Positions 10,601 through 21,300 are shown, numbered from the stretch's first letter. The stretch: 64,000 bases of DNA from Coprinellus micaceus (GCA_951394405.1 OX596340.1:3596001-3660000), one strand, 5' to 3'. Notes: generated by a model from the sequence alone, not told the origin. Numbers and translations: made by a program.

Positions 10601-12500
10601 ACAGGTAGCAGATCGAGGGGGTGCACAGAGAAACAATCAGCTACCCGAAACAGAGGATGAGGATGAGGATGAGGATGAAGACGACGACGACGACGACGAA
10701 CCTGTACAACCCATTGCAGCTGAGGACTTTGACCTTGACGACGAACCTGTAGACATGGAAGATGCACTACGTGCCACCAGTATACTTGATTCTCTCATCA
10801 GTCTATACCACGTCCCCCTGGAAGAGACCCTGACTCTCGACCAAGGCATGGAAATGGCATTCTACATGGCACAGGATAAAGCACTAGGAGCGGCTACACG
10901 CCGTCCAGGAGATGCGCCTCGGACACACTGGGAAGCCTTCGCAGGACCAGATGGCGAACACTGGCAGACTGCAGCACAGGTTGAGATTGACGCCCTAACC
11001 ACCAATGGCACTTGGGAACTAGTTGAACTACCAGAGGGACGAAAAGTTGTTGGATCACGATGGGTCTTCCTCATCAAACGAAAGGCAGATGGCACAATTG
11101 ACCGCTACAAGGCTCGACTTGTTGCCAAGGGATACTCCCAAATGCCTGGAGTAGACTACGATCAGACATGGGCACCTGCATCTCGTCTCACATCAATCCG
11201 CGCGATCTTCGCCCAAGCCGCCATGGAAGGACACTTCATCGAGACCATTGACGTCGACAATGCCTACCTCAACGGAACAATCGAGGAGCAATACGAAGTC
11301 TACATGGAGCAAGCGCCAGGGTTTGAGATCAAGAATCCAGACTCAAAGGGACGGAGATGGGTGTGCCGGCTGAAGAAAGGTTTATATGGCTTGAAACAGA
11401 GCGGACGACTATGGTACCAAAAGCTAGCATCAGAGCTTGAAGCGATCGGATTCACCCAAATAAAATCTGACCCAGCTATCTATGTCTGGGAATTGGATGG
11501 GACCCGTATTGTTGTACCAGTCTTTGTTGACGACATCACCATAACCTCGAAAAGCCAAGAAAAGATCCAATGGCTCAAGGACTCCCTTGCCAAGGTCTTC
11601 AAGATCAAGGATCTTGGACCCACCTCGTACCTACTTGGAATCAAGGTTGACTACGACCGCGAGAACCGAGTCATGCGCCTATCCCAGACTCAATACATCC
11701 TCGACATGCTTGCGCGATTCAAGATGGAGGACTGCTACCCAGTAGGAACTCCAATGGATCCAGGAAGCGGTGCTACTCTCACCAAGTACATTCCAAACAA
11801 GGCTGACGACGAGATGATGAAGAATGTCCCATACATGAATGCCATCGGCGCCCTGATATACCTTATGATTGCGACATGCCCTGACATTGCCTACGCTGTT
11901 GCCAAACTAGCCCAATACAACTCCAACCCCGGACCTATGCATTGGAAAGCAGTCAAGCACCTATTCCGTTACCTCAAGGGAACCAAAGATCTGAAGCTCA
12001 CCTATCGTAACAATGGTAGCAAGATGTCTTCGGAACTCTTTCAAGCATACAGCGACGCAGATCATGCTGGGTGCCTTGACACGCGACGATCCACATCTGG
12101 ATTTGTCATTAAAATGGGATCAGGGGCAGTTAGTTGGTCAGCAAAGAAGCAATCGACGGTGGCAGACTCCTCAACAGAGGCAGAGTACGTCTCTGCGTCG
12201 AGCGCTGGAAGGGACATCATCTGGATGCGCACACTCCTGAAGGAACTTGGTCACGACATCTCTACTCCCTCACCACTCATGGTCGACAACCAATCCGCAC
12301 TCAAGGTTCTCCGGAACCCAGAACTCCATAGCCGAATGAAGCACATCGATATAAAGATGCATTGGATTCGGGATGCTATCAAGCGAGGCGACATTACTGT
12401 TCACTTTTTATCTACTACCGATATGATCGCCGATATATTTACTAAACCTTTACCCAAACCTGCCGTTGAACGTCATCGACTTGCTCTTGGACTCGAGTAA
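7668..12500 (+). CDS. Copia Gag-Pol polyprotein, element 1
   Basis: About 1610 residues from the ATG at 7668 (MDSTTTASPIML). The open frame extends 35 codons upstream without support. Order as in Ty1/copia: Gag region; an atypical CKVHGWQNTHEDKDC motif where a CCHC knuckle is usual; protease DSGATSHM; GAG-pre-integrase HQRLGHIG...CEHCIAGK; integrase with D in HSDLHGPL, D in RDDKGGEY and E in NGVSERLN; a long Pro-rich linker and an acidic run of Glu/Asp (about 10651-10700); reverse transcriptase with WVFLIKRKADG and catalytic FVDDI; RNase H with SDADHAGC and STEAEY. No stop or frameshift, so it may be active. It differs from element 2 by ARQHT/SRQHT, ATCPD/ATRPD and PAVERH/PAIERH. The Cys in ATCPD replaces the commoner Arg (ATRPDI). 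Confidence 0.96.
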   Translation: MDSTTTASPIMLTAYTVQQWKFTVENKAFDLNAYGILTGEEKKPGSNTDDKVKSDYASRRSKLIGYVRSTLDHSQLETVLSGIQVTDIAAIWEKLLETYQPKTSGSRISVLQEMMALRMRSSGFEKETYSDFGSRCMAHASRLTALLLQGAEYLPETTQTVTISSQTTSDGATTTIQSTSRGAHELLTPSAFEEGYTAAHLARDLAISMIPIGLGKDDTILRNTLNHISTGDDNPLEVLDHLRKADSLARNTQLAEGTSAALQVATAAPKKKAKYRCKVHGWQNTHEDKDCRVQNSQKAKIAETPTTAATAEESVMMASVAHIASPLIRRARNNPTNTSWNPDSGATSHMTPNRKWIRNMVAVKIAVSLANNEIVWATGKGEVRFTPRIYGKVGQTVIFNHVLYVPALRNNLFSILSVVKKSKMRVVIEGDSLDFFKNGELLLTATIDGTVGSLNGTTLENTETEAAYISKIEKELLHQRLGHIGKDRLETLMRQDLATGILVKEGTELNDTCEHCIAGKQHRDPFPKLSANRSTELLGRIHSDLHGPLAVQTPIGYRYWITFIDDHSRFKEVALLKHKSDAFQAFKDFVAKSERKLGTKVKELRDDKGGEYMGNDFIQWCKGLGIARQHTVKATPQQNGVSERLNRTLTEGVIAMLNQARLPMMFWGAAVLYYTDILNATPSSTLSNTTSYEVWHKAKPDLSMHRVFGCRVYVHVLRKDRKNLQSHTEPCVFIGFEPGYKGWKCYNPVTKKITISRDVIFAESTFPGLSTVGNEQAYTPIGIRDIWPDADLEPENPPLAPPHAPIAPPPPPHDHPDDGSDESDNDDDGDQAAPRTPERPPKTEPKTPATQQPSVHPSIPPTPTKRDPSSTPSTKQLLPIPALFPGLPAPAEDGPMFPELPPPAPVAPPAPAQKRTRPPPPPPRESIPRKAKVPKAPPLVAQSSRPVRKTATSVKDYQLASGKGRRGTIPVARREGGEQVADRGGAQRNNQLPETEDEDEDEDEDDDDDDEPVQPIAAEDFDLDDEPVDMEDALRATSILDSLISLYHVPLEETLTLDQGMEMAFYMAQDKALGAATRRPGDAPRTHWEAFAGPDGEHWQTAAQVEIDALTTNGTWELVELPEGRKVVGSRWVFLIKRKADGTIDRYKARLVAKGYSQMPGVDYDQTWAPASRLTSIRAIFAQAAMEGHFIETIDVDNAYLNGTIEEQYEVYMEQAPGFEIKNPDSKGRRWVCRLKKGLYGLKQSGRLWYQKLASELEAIGFTQIKSDPAIYVWELDGTRIVVPVFVDDITITSKSQEKIQWLKDSLAKVFKIKDLGPTSYLLGIKVDYDRENRVMRLSQTQYILDMLARFKMEDCYPVGTPMDPGSGATLTKYIPNKADDEMMKNVPYMNAIGALIYLMIATCPDIAYAVAKLAQYNSNPGPMHWKAVKHLFRYLKGTKDLKLTYRNNGSKMSSELFQAYSDADHAGCLDTRRSTSGFVIKMGSGAVSWSAKKQSTVADSSTEAEYVSASSAGRDIIWMRTLLKELGHDISTPSPLMVDNQSALKVLRNPELHSRMKHIDIKMHWIRDAIKRGDITVHFLSTTDMIADIFTKPLPKPAVERHRLALGLE

Positions 12501-12527
12501 ATACAGAGACATTACATTGAGGGGGTG

Positions 12528-12910
12528 TGTTGGAAGACAATGCTCATGTCAACTCTATCTCTACAAAGAATACCTCTATTTCGAACGTTTTACTTATCTT
12601 CTATTGTTCTACAGAGAACAACAACCACCTTGTATTATTCCCATTATACTCGCACTTATTGTTCTCTTATCTCCACCTTATCTCCATTCACTGCTATTGT
12701 TCTCTACTTATGGAACGTCTATTGTTCTTTTCTATTGTTCCGCATATAGGTTATCTATTGTTCTCCACAGTATATAGTCCACACTGTAAGTGGGTGAGTC
12801 CCCATCGAACTCTCCCCACTTACAGGTGCGTATCTTGTATACCCTACTTACTTCCAATCTAACATCGAACTCTCCCCACTTACAGTGGGTCATACTTGCA
12901 TCGTTCTACA
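12528..12910 (+). repeat. Copia element 1, 3' LTR
   Basis: 383 bp, C-type haplotype (GGTGCGTATC, TTCCAATCTAACATCG, GGTTATC, TTTTCTATTG), the same as the 5' LTR of element 2. The following TGTCT (12911-12915) equals the flank beyond the 5' end of element 2. Confidence 0.93.
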
Positions 12911-15900
12911 TGTCTGGCATTGAGCAGATCGCCGCCAATCTCCGAGAGAAGGAACAAGCACGTAAACGTGCTAAAGAGCGTACGTAACAGTCAAAGCAAG
13001 GCTGTGATGGGTTTTCATCATGAGATGCTTAGACCTGGACACAACGACGAAGCGAGCCCTCGAGGACATGCAAGGAGGGCCCAGCCACCAGCCCATACAC
13101 GACGACGACATCATTATGCAAGCTGCCCAAGTTGAGGACGATAACGATTGGGTTAACATAAGCGATGGTATGACTGCGGTGGAACTAGCGTCGGCGGTAG
13201 ATCTGGCTGTGGTGGATCCAAAGTGAGTGAACCTTTTTGTCACAATGCTTGAAACTAATCTGTCAGTAGATATTCACGAAGGCACTACTGTGATGGTCGA
13301 ACCTGGAGGAATCGGAGGGAACGTTCAGATGCCAACTGGATGCCACATTACGACAGCATGACTGAGGCCTACCTCCAATTGCGATATCCCGACCCAAGCC
13401 CACACGCAACAGCATCTGATGCAAGCTTCCAAGCACCAGAACACCCACAAGGGGACCTCGACATCAAGCTGGTAGCTGTCGACCTCTACAGCTTAAGATC
13501 AGAGGTCGTTGTACCCCGCCGAGATGACCAGGTGACAGCAGTAGCCGTCGTCGAGGCGGGGTACTTGGGAAACAGTCCAATAAACCCCAGCATGGCCATA
13601 TCTTTGAAGACATTGGAGCTGTTGAAGATTTTCCGCCAACGGAAACCGTCGTTCAGCACCGAGGCCTTCGCAAAAGTATTGTGTGATTTGTATCAGGTAC
13701 GTTGCCCTCCCTGCTCAATACCCCTGCCAATCACAACTTTTAACTATCTCTCCAGCGGCCATACAGCCGTCAGTGGAGGGTTGCGTTAGCAGATGCGTTC
13801 GATGTCTTTTTGACAATCAAGCGCAAAGTGGATGAGCGGATTGCAGGCGTGCTTGGGCGCCTATCTGAGAACTGACATGTACTCAATGGGTGCCCTCCAT
13901 GTACATACGAGGTGAGCCCCATCCTTTCCATGCGACTGCTGCTATCTAACTCGTTCAGCTCGAGAATGAAGATAGTCTTAAGCATCGGATTCTTATGGCG
14001 CTCGACAGGAATAACTCGGCCAAACGAGTGGACACAGGGTTCCGGCAGGCTGGTGACACCCGTGTCTTCAAAAGCTCACGCTTTCTCGAGCCCGAGGAAG
14101 TTGATAAGTTTAAGCTCGAGGATATTCGAGTCAAGGGACCTGAGGTACTGCCACCTCCGCCTCTATTTGAGGAAGAGGAGGACGGATCAGAGGTACTTGA
14201 CAGTGCTGGTGGATCAGGTTCAGAGAGCAAGTTGGAGGTGGGGGACTGCGTGAAGAATTGGAAGGCAGCGCAGTCCGACAATAAAAAGTGTGTGATGGAC
14301 ATGTTCGATGAGACAGGATGGTTCGCCTGTGGCTGTCGTCACGGGGTAATATTCTGGGTGGCGGACATGGTGCGAACAGGAGAACAGTACGTCGCCGAAT
14401 CGATCGAGTACGATTCCCACTGATACATTCACAAACAGAGCGAAGTATCCCCTGGCAATTATCAGCCGTGCGCTCGAAGTTTTGGGCGAGAAGCTCCTGA
14501 TAGGTTATGACATCGGGTGTGCATTTGACGCAACGATCAAGTCAACAACCTTGGGTAAGAAGTGGCTGGAAAGCGGTTCTCGGTGCTGCATGAATGCATA
14601 TCATGGTTACGCACACAACTGGGCCTGCCAGGTGAAGAATCACCCCAACAATATTGACGGTGCGGGCATCGAGGACTTTGAGACGATGGAGCATCTATTC
14701 TCGGCGTCTAATGCCACCGCTTCCGTCATCCGTTATGCATCGAAGTATCGACGCCGTGCATTCCTCGACCTATTCCTCCAGCAAAACAACAACGACAAGT
14801 ACGCAAATCTCGGTCTGATGATACGGAGCAACTATCGGCAGGCCCTCGACATCATCGAAAAAAACACCCCCCTCCTCGAAATGATGCTCAATGAAATCAA
14901 GGCCACACACACGGATCTCGACCTCTGGCAAGAAGATCAGACAAAGTACTTTTCGACTCTTGGGAAGGAACCAGAAGACGATGTCCACAGGGTTGCATAC
15001 GTTGAGCTCCTTCAGGAGCTTGCTGCTGTGAAGTAGGCATTTAACACCCCTTTAAGTTTCGGAGTTGACACCTGCGGTGCATAGGACTGCCGCTGATGGG
15101 AAGACCGTGAATTTCCTGAACGCCGTGCCAAAGACCTGGGGCCCGAAGGCTGGTTCTCAGACATACCAGTCGGACCTGTCTCAGACACGGAAACTGGAGT
15201 CTCTGAGAAAGTATGCACGTGAGAAGGTTGACCGGATTTCAAGGGAGGTGGTGGAGATGGAGGGAAAGCTGGGAATAGAAAGGTCATGGGATCCCACGAT
15301 GACCGAGTACCTTGACACGCTACAATATATGCGAAGCTGCAAGTATCAGAAAGCCCTTGACAACGTTCAGCGTCTAGTTGTCCAACGGCTGTTTGAACTC
15401 CACTGGTTAGGTCTTAGCGGGGTCGGTGAGTTTTCTTTGCTCTGGGGTCGTTGTGATCCACAATGACAGTTCAATTTTAGGTTATAGAGCAAGAACCCTT
15501 CTGGCTAAGGCCCTCCAGACACGGTCAAAGGCGATCCAAAATGCCGTTGCAAGGTATAATGACGCCGCAAGAGAATTGGATCCGCCGGCACCAGCTCTTG
15601 ATTGGACGAGGATCGCGAAGTACAACTTCGTTGAGGAGTTCGGAGTTCTTCGCGATGCTAGGCGTGACATCCGTCCCGAGCGGTGGGCAGATGGTGAAGT
15701 GCGAGAGGCAATCAAACTGCACCAGAGGATCAAACGGGCTCGGGAGGAGATTCGGCGCCTAAACGTCGAAATGAAGAGGCTCTTCACATTCATTCACGAT
15801 GAACATGCACTATTCGCAAGGGTTCAGCAGGAGTTGGCCCAGCGGCAGCAGACACACCTTATTGGATCTTTGAACGATCATATAACGCCTCGGAAGCGCA

Positions 15901-16101
15901 CCAACCAGGTAATTCTTGAATTTCTCGAGGACATCAAGTCATTTGATGGGTACACAGGAGATAGCAATTTACTTGGACTCCGGCGGGGTGCCCCCCCAAG
16001 GGCTGTGACGGATGCTTCATACACCGATATACCTAGTTGTATGCGCAATGACCTCATAGACAGTGATAGTGATGGTGAAGGTGAAGAGGAGGTGGTACAA
16101 A

Positions 16102-16324
16102 TGTTGGAAGTGGTCAATCGACAGCCTAGACTTGATATTGGTGCAGTGCTATATGTGACTGTATCCCACACGGTGACGAGCCTGTGTATGGGGAATGTTT
16201 AAGGCCCCATAGTATCAACATCTGCACACTGTCTATCCATAGGGTGGTAGCTCAGTGGTAGAGCGTCCAGTCTAGTCAACGGATGGTCCCAGGTTCGATT
16301 CCTGGTCACTCCAATACTTTAACA
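16102..16324 (+). mobile_element. tRNA-carrying LTR-like unit, copy 1
   Basis: 223 bp, TGTTGGAAGTGG ... ACTTTAACA (TG...CA ends), with a perfect 5-bp TSD ACAAA (16097-16101, 16325-16329). Inserted in the last exon of the KDZ1 transposase. The open frame now runs into the unit and stops at 16202. Carries a tRNA-like sequence near its 3' end. No partner LTR or internal region nearby. Confidence 0.88.
16241..16313 (+). tRNA. tRNA-Thr(AGT)-like sequence inside LTR-like unit, copy 1
   Basis: 73 nt with an intact D arm and A box (TAGCTCAGTGG) and an intact T arm and B box (GGTTCGATTCC, stem CCAGG/CCTGG). The anticodon loop CTAGTCA gives AGT. The anticodon stem has one bulged A and the acceptor stem has an A-C mismatch at position 1, so it is likely a relic used as a pol III promoter rather than a working tRNA. 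Confidence 0.55.
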
Positions 16325-16373
16325 ACAAAGGGGAGGTGTCATTGACTTTCTCTCCGAGGTAGCTATGTCTTAA

Positions 16374-17364
16374 TGTACTACTCTGACCTGCAAGGATAAG
16401 ATCAGATCACTTAAAAACTCTCAATTGAAGGTTAATGCATCGGATAACCTATCTATGGGGTGTTAAGCTCAAGAGATAAGTTGAAATGGTTGAGATTTCG
16501 CTACAAGGGTGCTTGGGTCACCCACCAGAGCCACCCAGTCAAATCCGAAGTGGAATATCTCAACAACGGAATGAGATATAAAAGAATGGATTGCTGTTGC
16601 GCGTTCGGATTGAGAACTGCATTAGAATGCATATGTTACGAGACTAGGTTAAGTGGGAGGTTGATCTGGAACGAACCTAAACTTCCAGACAAGAGATCAA
16701 AATTGCGATGATTTCGCATTTTTACGCTCGTTTGAGCTTTATAAATCAATATATCCACAAAACGAACTCAATATTCGAATTCCTCGCCCAAATTTCTTTT
16801 AGGGTCATAGTTTCTGAGAGCAGTTTCTCCAGGTGGTTCAGTTGCATTGAGACAAAAGTTGCAATTTCTGACATCAGATGCACAAAAATCACTCAAAGCT
16901 CACTCAAGTTTCGAACTGAAACTCACCCAATGTCTACCTTCACCTAGACGACATGGAGAGGATCCCAAACTTCGCTGGTATGATGCTCTATATTCCTTAC
17001 CTATCCTAATGGCAGTGTATTTACACTCACCGCACCATATTTCATGGTCCTGAAGGTACGAAATTGCGGTAGATGCTCGTCAAGTTGACAAGCGTCACTT
17101 GCCATCAGTCCCATCAAAACAAACCAAGAGTCACTTGATCTCACTTTGCCTCCTCTTTTTTCCAACCCTCACCCTCACCAGGCCCATGTCTGCCCTCGAG
17201 AGCGATGCTGCAAGAGGCTGGGGCTTTCTTCTCATCGGTGGCCAGGCCCATGGCACGTGGCGCCAAACGATGACAGGCTTGTACATCACATATCGCTTCT
17301 GAATTGAACGGCGCTGATGTGGCATTAACAGCGAGGACCTTGTTGGACCTGTTGGTGGTCCCCT
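16374..17364. other. Non-coding KDZ1 interior
   Basis: AT-richer stretch after the transposase stop. No frame with convincing coding character. Ends at TCCCC (17360-17364), the TSD of the next LTR-like unit. Confidence 0.45.
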
Positions 17365-17586
17365 GTTAAAGTATTGGAGTGACCAGGAATCGAACCTGGG
17401 ACCATCCATTGACTAGACTGGACGCTCTACCACTGAGCTACCACCCTATGGATAGACAGTGTGCAGATGTTGATACTATGGGGCCTTAAACATTCCCCAT
17501 ACACAGGCTCGTCACTGTGTGGGATACAGTCACATATAGCACTGCACCAATATCAAGTCTAGGCTGTCGATTGACCACTTCCAACA
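17365..17586 (-). mobile_element. tRNA-carrying LTR-like unit, copy 2
   Basis: 222 bp on the minus strand, with a perfect 5-bp TSD TCCCC (17360-17364, 17587-17591). Nearly identical to copies 1 and 3, with one base missing in the variable/T-arm junction and one change in the anticodon stem. Confidence 0.88.
17376..17447 (-). tRNA. tRNA-Thr(AGT)-like sequence inside LTR-like unit, copy 2
   Basis: 72 nt, same layout as copy 1, with A box and B box intact. It has lost one C just before the T stem and carries a C-to-T change next to the anticodon loop, so it is further from a working tRNA. Confidence 0.45.
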
Positions 17587-17639
17587 TCCCCCACTCCCTC
17601 TGGCACTGGAGTACAATGAGGATGAGGGTGACCTCCACC

Positions 17640-18372
17640 ACTTGGTGGGGTGCTTGTCAACAAACCACTGCAACAGCAGTAAAGGGGAACTAACAAAACC
17701 ACTGCAACTGGAGGGGGGTTTGTAAACAAATCCCTATAGCTAGCTGCAGCTATCCGGCAGCCATCATAATTGATGTACCCTTCCCAATTTGGTAGGCGCC
17801 ATGTTTGTAATGCAGTCACATATTGCGCGCTACTGCATGTCCACTCAATCAAACAAACCAAATTATATGTTGCGGGCTCTTGAAAATGTTCTCAAACGGG
17901 CTCAAATAAAATTTATTATAGAAGTGCGCCCACCCGGCGTGTGCACCAGCACCCTACGGCTGTTAAATCGAGGCCCTTAGGCCGAGCCCGTGATGAGCGG
18001 CGGCAAGGAACCCGGGGGCCCCACATATGTGACTGACAGTCTCACATCGGGGGCCCTGGGACCCTCCCCGGAGCATGGTGGGGCCCCCCCAGAGGGAGGG
18101 GTGCCATGTGGAGTGGGAGGGAGCAACCCATGTGGGAATGTGGGGGCTGTCGCAAATGAAAAACAACTTGCGTCACATGATCGCATGTTGAACTTGCCTA
18201 ATTGAGACATCAGAAGTTGATCAGAAGAAGCCTCATCAAAGTCCAAGAAGCAGGGAAGCACCAGCAACAGCTTCTCCAGGGGATTGTAAACAAACCATGC
18301 TGCTGTTGCAGTGGTTTTGTAAGTTCCCCTTTGCTGCTATTGCAGGTGGTTTGTTTACAAAATCCCCATCTA
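17640..18372. mobile_element. Small inverted-repeat (MITE-like) element
   Basis: The ends (about 17645-17737 and 18278-18368) are inverted copies of each other, sharing AACAAACCAC, GCAAAGGGGAACT-like and ACAAAACCACTGCAAC blocks, each about 85-90 bp. The interior of about 540 bp has no gene; it includes GC-rich inverted blocks around 18020-18090 (GGGGGCCCC-type). I could not fix exact termini or a TSD. It lies in the 5' part of gene F. Confidence 0.55.
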
Positions 18373-21300
18373 CACCTGTGACCTCATCCCAGTAATCCAG
18401 CCCTATGTCAAGATCCTGAGGGCACTTGAGAAAGAGTGGGTTGAGCTCGGCCATGAGACCCTTGTTAGGGTCGTCATCGAGCTCTTTGCCCCACTTATTT
18501 CCACTCTGTGGGCACACCGCACTGTGGTCTATGCCCTTTTGGAGTCTGATCGTGGTGGACGTCACATCGTGGCAATGCGCTGAGAGTATGTGCTATTGTT
18601 CTTTTTATGTTTGCCTATCTCACCTTGAGATATCACAGAACCGTCAAGCCATACATTCATTACGTTCGGGGTCGTCATCCCAAGCCCAACTACACCCTCT
18701 ATGCCTTCCCCTCCGTCGTCCATTCACTCATCTGGACCATTGCGTGTGGAAATGAGAACCTGGAGGCTTGGGGTTTAAGTGAGTGGGCAGGTGTTCCGGG
18801 GGTTGAGAGAATAGCAAGATTGTTTGCTGCTGCCAGAGCAGCCCATGTTGCGGAGTTACCGGTCATTGAGGTCTCGTCGGACACAGACGATGACCCAGAA
18901 TCTGACCGTGACAACCATGAGTCATTGGATCGTCCTTCTATTCTGAAATCTCACATATACTCCCGCCTTGCTGTCACCTCCTTTGCCTCCCTTCCATCGT
19001 CCTCCACTCCAGCTGCTTCCGTCTTGAAGGCGCGCCACCTTGTCACTACTGAGCCTGCACTGGCTGATGACTCCTCTGAACATGCCTCTGAGGACGACGT
19101 AGCACCTCCCCCGTACTCGGATCCACCATCAGACTCTGAGTCTGAACCAAACCTCAACATTCGGGCGCCTTCACCTAGGTCACCCCAGCTGGCCGGCTCT
19201 AAGCCGGACCCAGCTGGCCCCAGCTCCCCGGCTTAGAGCCGGCCAGCTTGGCAGGCAGCTGGGCTGGGCTGGGCCGGCTGGGTCCGAGCTCAGCTAAAAA
19301 CGCGTCAGCTCAGCTGCGGGCTGGCGCATATCCAGCTGAGCTGAGCTGTTCCCAGCCAAGCTGAGAGTCATCCAGCTGATGCGAGGAGCTGAGCTGCTTG
19401 CACCATGGGGGCTCAGCTTGAGCGTGTGAAGCTCAGCTCCAGTACAAGTTCCTCCCATCGTACCAGGCTATCCAGCTGAGCTGGACCCTACAGCTGAGCT
19501 GACGCCCAGGTGAGCTCAGCTTGGGTGTTACAGTCACACTGTGACAGATGTGACCAGTGTGTGACACAACAAACAATGACAAACATGACAAACAAACAAA
19601 TGATGATGTCATACATACACAAATAGATATGATGTCATGCAGATCTGAGATCGGAAATGACACTCATTTAGATAAGAGTATGCAAAATCGCATGCCTGAT
19701 ATCAGAGTCAATTCTTGGCCGATAAGGATGATTTTGGTATTGTTAGAAAGCCCTTGTCAACCTCTATTTGGGGGTGTTTGTTGCGATGTCAAGTTGGGCT
19801 CCCACGGATGCCATTTGGCGGATTTCAAATTCCAGGCTTTGCGAGGACACTGTTTAGGTTATTTTGGCACACAATGTGATGTGCAAACAGGAGGGCATGT
19901 ACTACTGCATGACTACACATAACATACTGGGCTGCAGGGGTATTTGGATAATTAGAAGACAGGTTTTGGCCATAGGGGCAAGTGGACACATGCAATGTGA
20001 TCACCCTGCCACCTGCTACCACCCATAAATCACACAAGAGCACACCCTTAAATTTCCCTGACCCCATCGGATGGTATGCGAGGGCCAGTACCAGCATGCG
20101 ACAATCCCTTACACACTGAGGTTCAGACGTATTTGGGTTATTAGTGAACCAATTTTGACATTGGGGGCTGGCAAACACATGCAGTGTAATCACCCAGCTA
20201 TTTGCTATCACCAATAAATCACACAAGAACCCCCCATCAAATTTGCCTGACCTCATATGGTGGTGTGTATGGCACATGCGTGCTTGTTCTATTGCATGGG
20301 CTTTCAAACAGATACTTTTGGATCACCCAAAGGCTATTGGGACAGTGATCTCACGTGGTATAAACCACAGCTCCAAGTACCAGACCAGCACCATCCATTG
20401 CAATCAGGTCCCAAGCAAGTTGTGTGAAAACCGATATATTGCGGGTTTGGGGCGCCTGTAATGGTTCCCACGCTTTATGATTTAGGTAATTGGGAGGAGG
20501 TCATCCACAAATACAAATCTCAAAAGACACCTAAGCCAACGGACCACCCATTACCAAGATATTGACCAAACCGCCCACTTGGTACCAGTTGTAACCCAAG
20601 TGCAAAGTTGTTCAGCACAACTGCTCCAAGTCAGCACTGTTCCTCCTATATCTTGGGCATGTGTGGTCCGTTTCCTTTCCGGTCTTTTGTATTCTGCATC
20701 GTTTGGAGGCCTAGTTTTTATGTGCATGGTAGTCAACCTTCTCACGGTCTGCATCATACTGAATGGGCATGAATATAGCTGTTGCTCATCATTTTTGGCA
20801 CTTTGAGCTGAATTCAGCAGGACTGGTGTGGATTTAAGAGGGGAGAGATGATGTAAAAGGTAGTGTAGGACACATGTAACACTTTTCAATATGTAGTGTG
20901 TCGTTCAAAGCTTTATGGGGCCATGAAATGACCTTCGCACATGCAGATCACCAGGATTTTACAGTTTTCAGTTGTTTTACAAAGATCAGGTATAGATAAA
21001 AGGGGTATGAGGGCTATGGCAGAGGCCCTGCACCATTCCCATTCCATCAATACAACAAACATGCATCAGACAGCAGGCATTGAGGTGGAAACTGGGCTCG
21101 CAAGTACTCAAATTATGAGAAATAGACGAAAATGCTGATTTTTGACAGTTGGATTGATGAGGTTCAAGCGGGGTTACTTACATTGAAAAGCCCCGAATGA
21201 GGGCTTTCGAACGATATCAAAATCACCCTTATCGGCCAAGAACTGCATGTGATCGGGCTCATCGCGATCTGTTTGTTTCTTATCTAAATGAGTGTGACAT

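Larger units (their letters stand above)
6697..12910 (+). mobile_element. Ty1/copia LTR retrotransposon, element 1
   Basis: 6214 bp: 383-bp LTRs (6697-7079, 12528-12910) with TG...CA ends, a primer site just after the left LTR, one long polyprotein frame and a polypurine tract (GAGGGGGTG, 12519-12527) before the right LTR. The flanks do not match each other (GTAGA left, TGTCT right). They match the flanks of element 2 crosswise, showing recombination between the two copies. The polyprotein differs from element 2 at only three residues noticed, so both are young. Confidence 0.95.
12911..16373 (+). pseudogene. KDZ1 transposase (main part, broken)
   Basis: Continues in frame from the exon at 30117-30236. 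Exons, split by short introns, run from 12911 to 16101 and, before the tRNA-LTR insertion, on to TAA at 16371-16373. Family blocks visible: CDGRTWRNRRERSD...MTEAYL, NGCPPCTYELEN, MALDRNNSAKR (first catalytic Asp), GCRHGVIFWVADMVRTGE, YDIGCAF (second Asp), AYHGYAHNWACQVKNHPN, EDFETMEHLFSASN (Glu) and KYRRRAFLDLFLQQ, then the helical C-terminal region (RTLLAKALQTRSKAI...). This is the Kyakuja-type KDZ layout. Lesions: a TGA at 13873-13875 where Trp is expected (LSEN-stop-HVLNGC), loss of the 5' exon by copia insertion and inversion, and a 223-bp LTR-like unit at 16102 that replaces the last 14 codons. Not functional as it stands. Confidence 0.88.

Noticed and set aside
12911..12920. Element 1 as a simple insertion lacking a TSD through decay
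   Set aside because: Its two flanks match those of element 2 crosswise and the LTR haplotypes are crossed too; inversion explains all of it.
16241..16313. Ordinary host tRNA-Thr gene
   Set aside because: The same sequence with the same stem flaw occurs three times inside a 223-bp unit with separate TSDs; it moves as part of that unit.
16102..16324. A solo LTR of the copia family seen here
   Set aside because: Only the first nine bases (TGTTGGAAG) agree with the copia LTR; the rest and the length differ.
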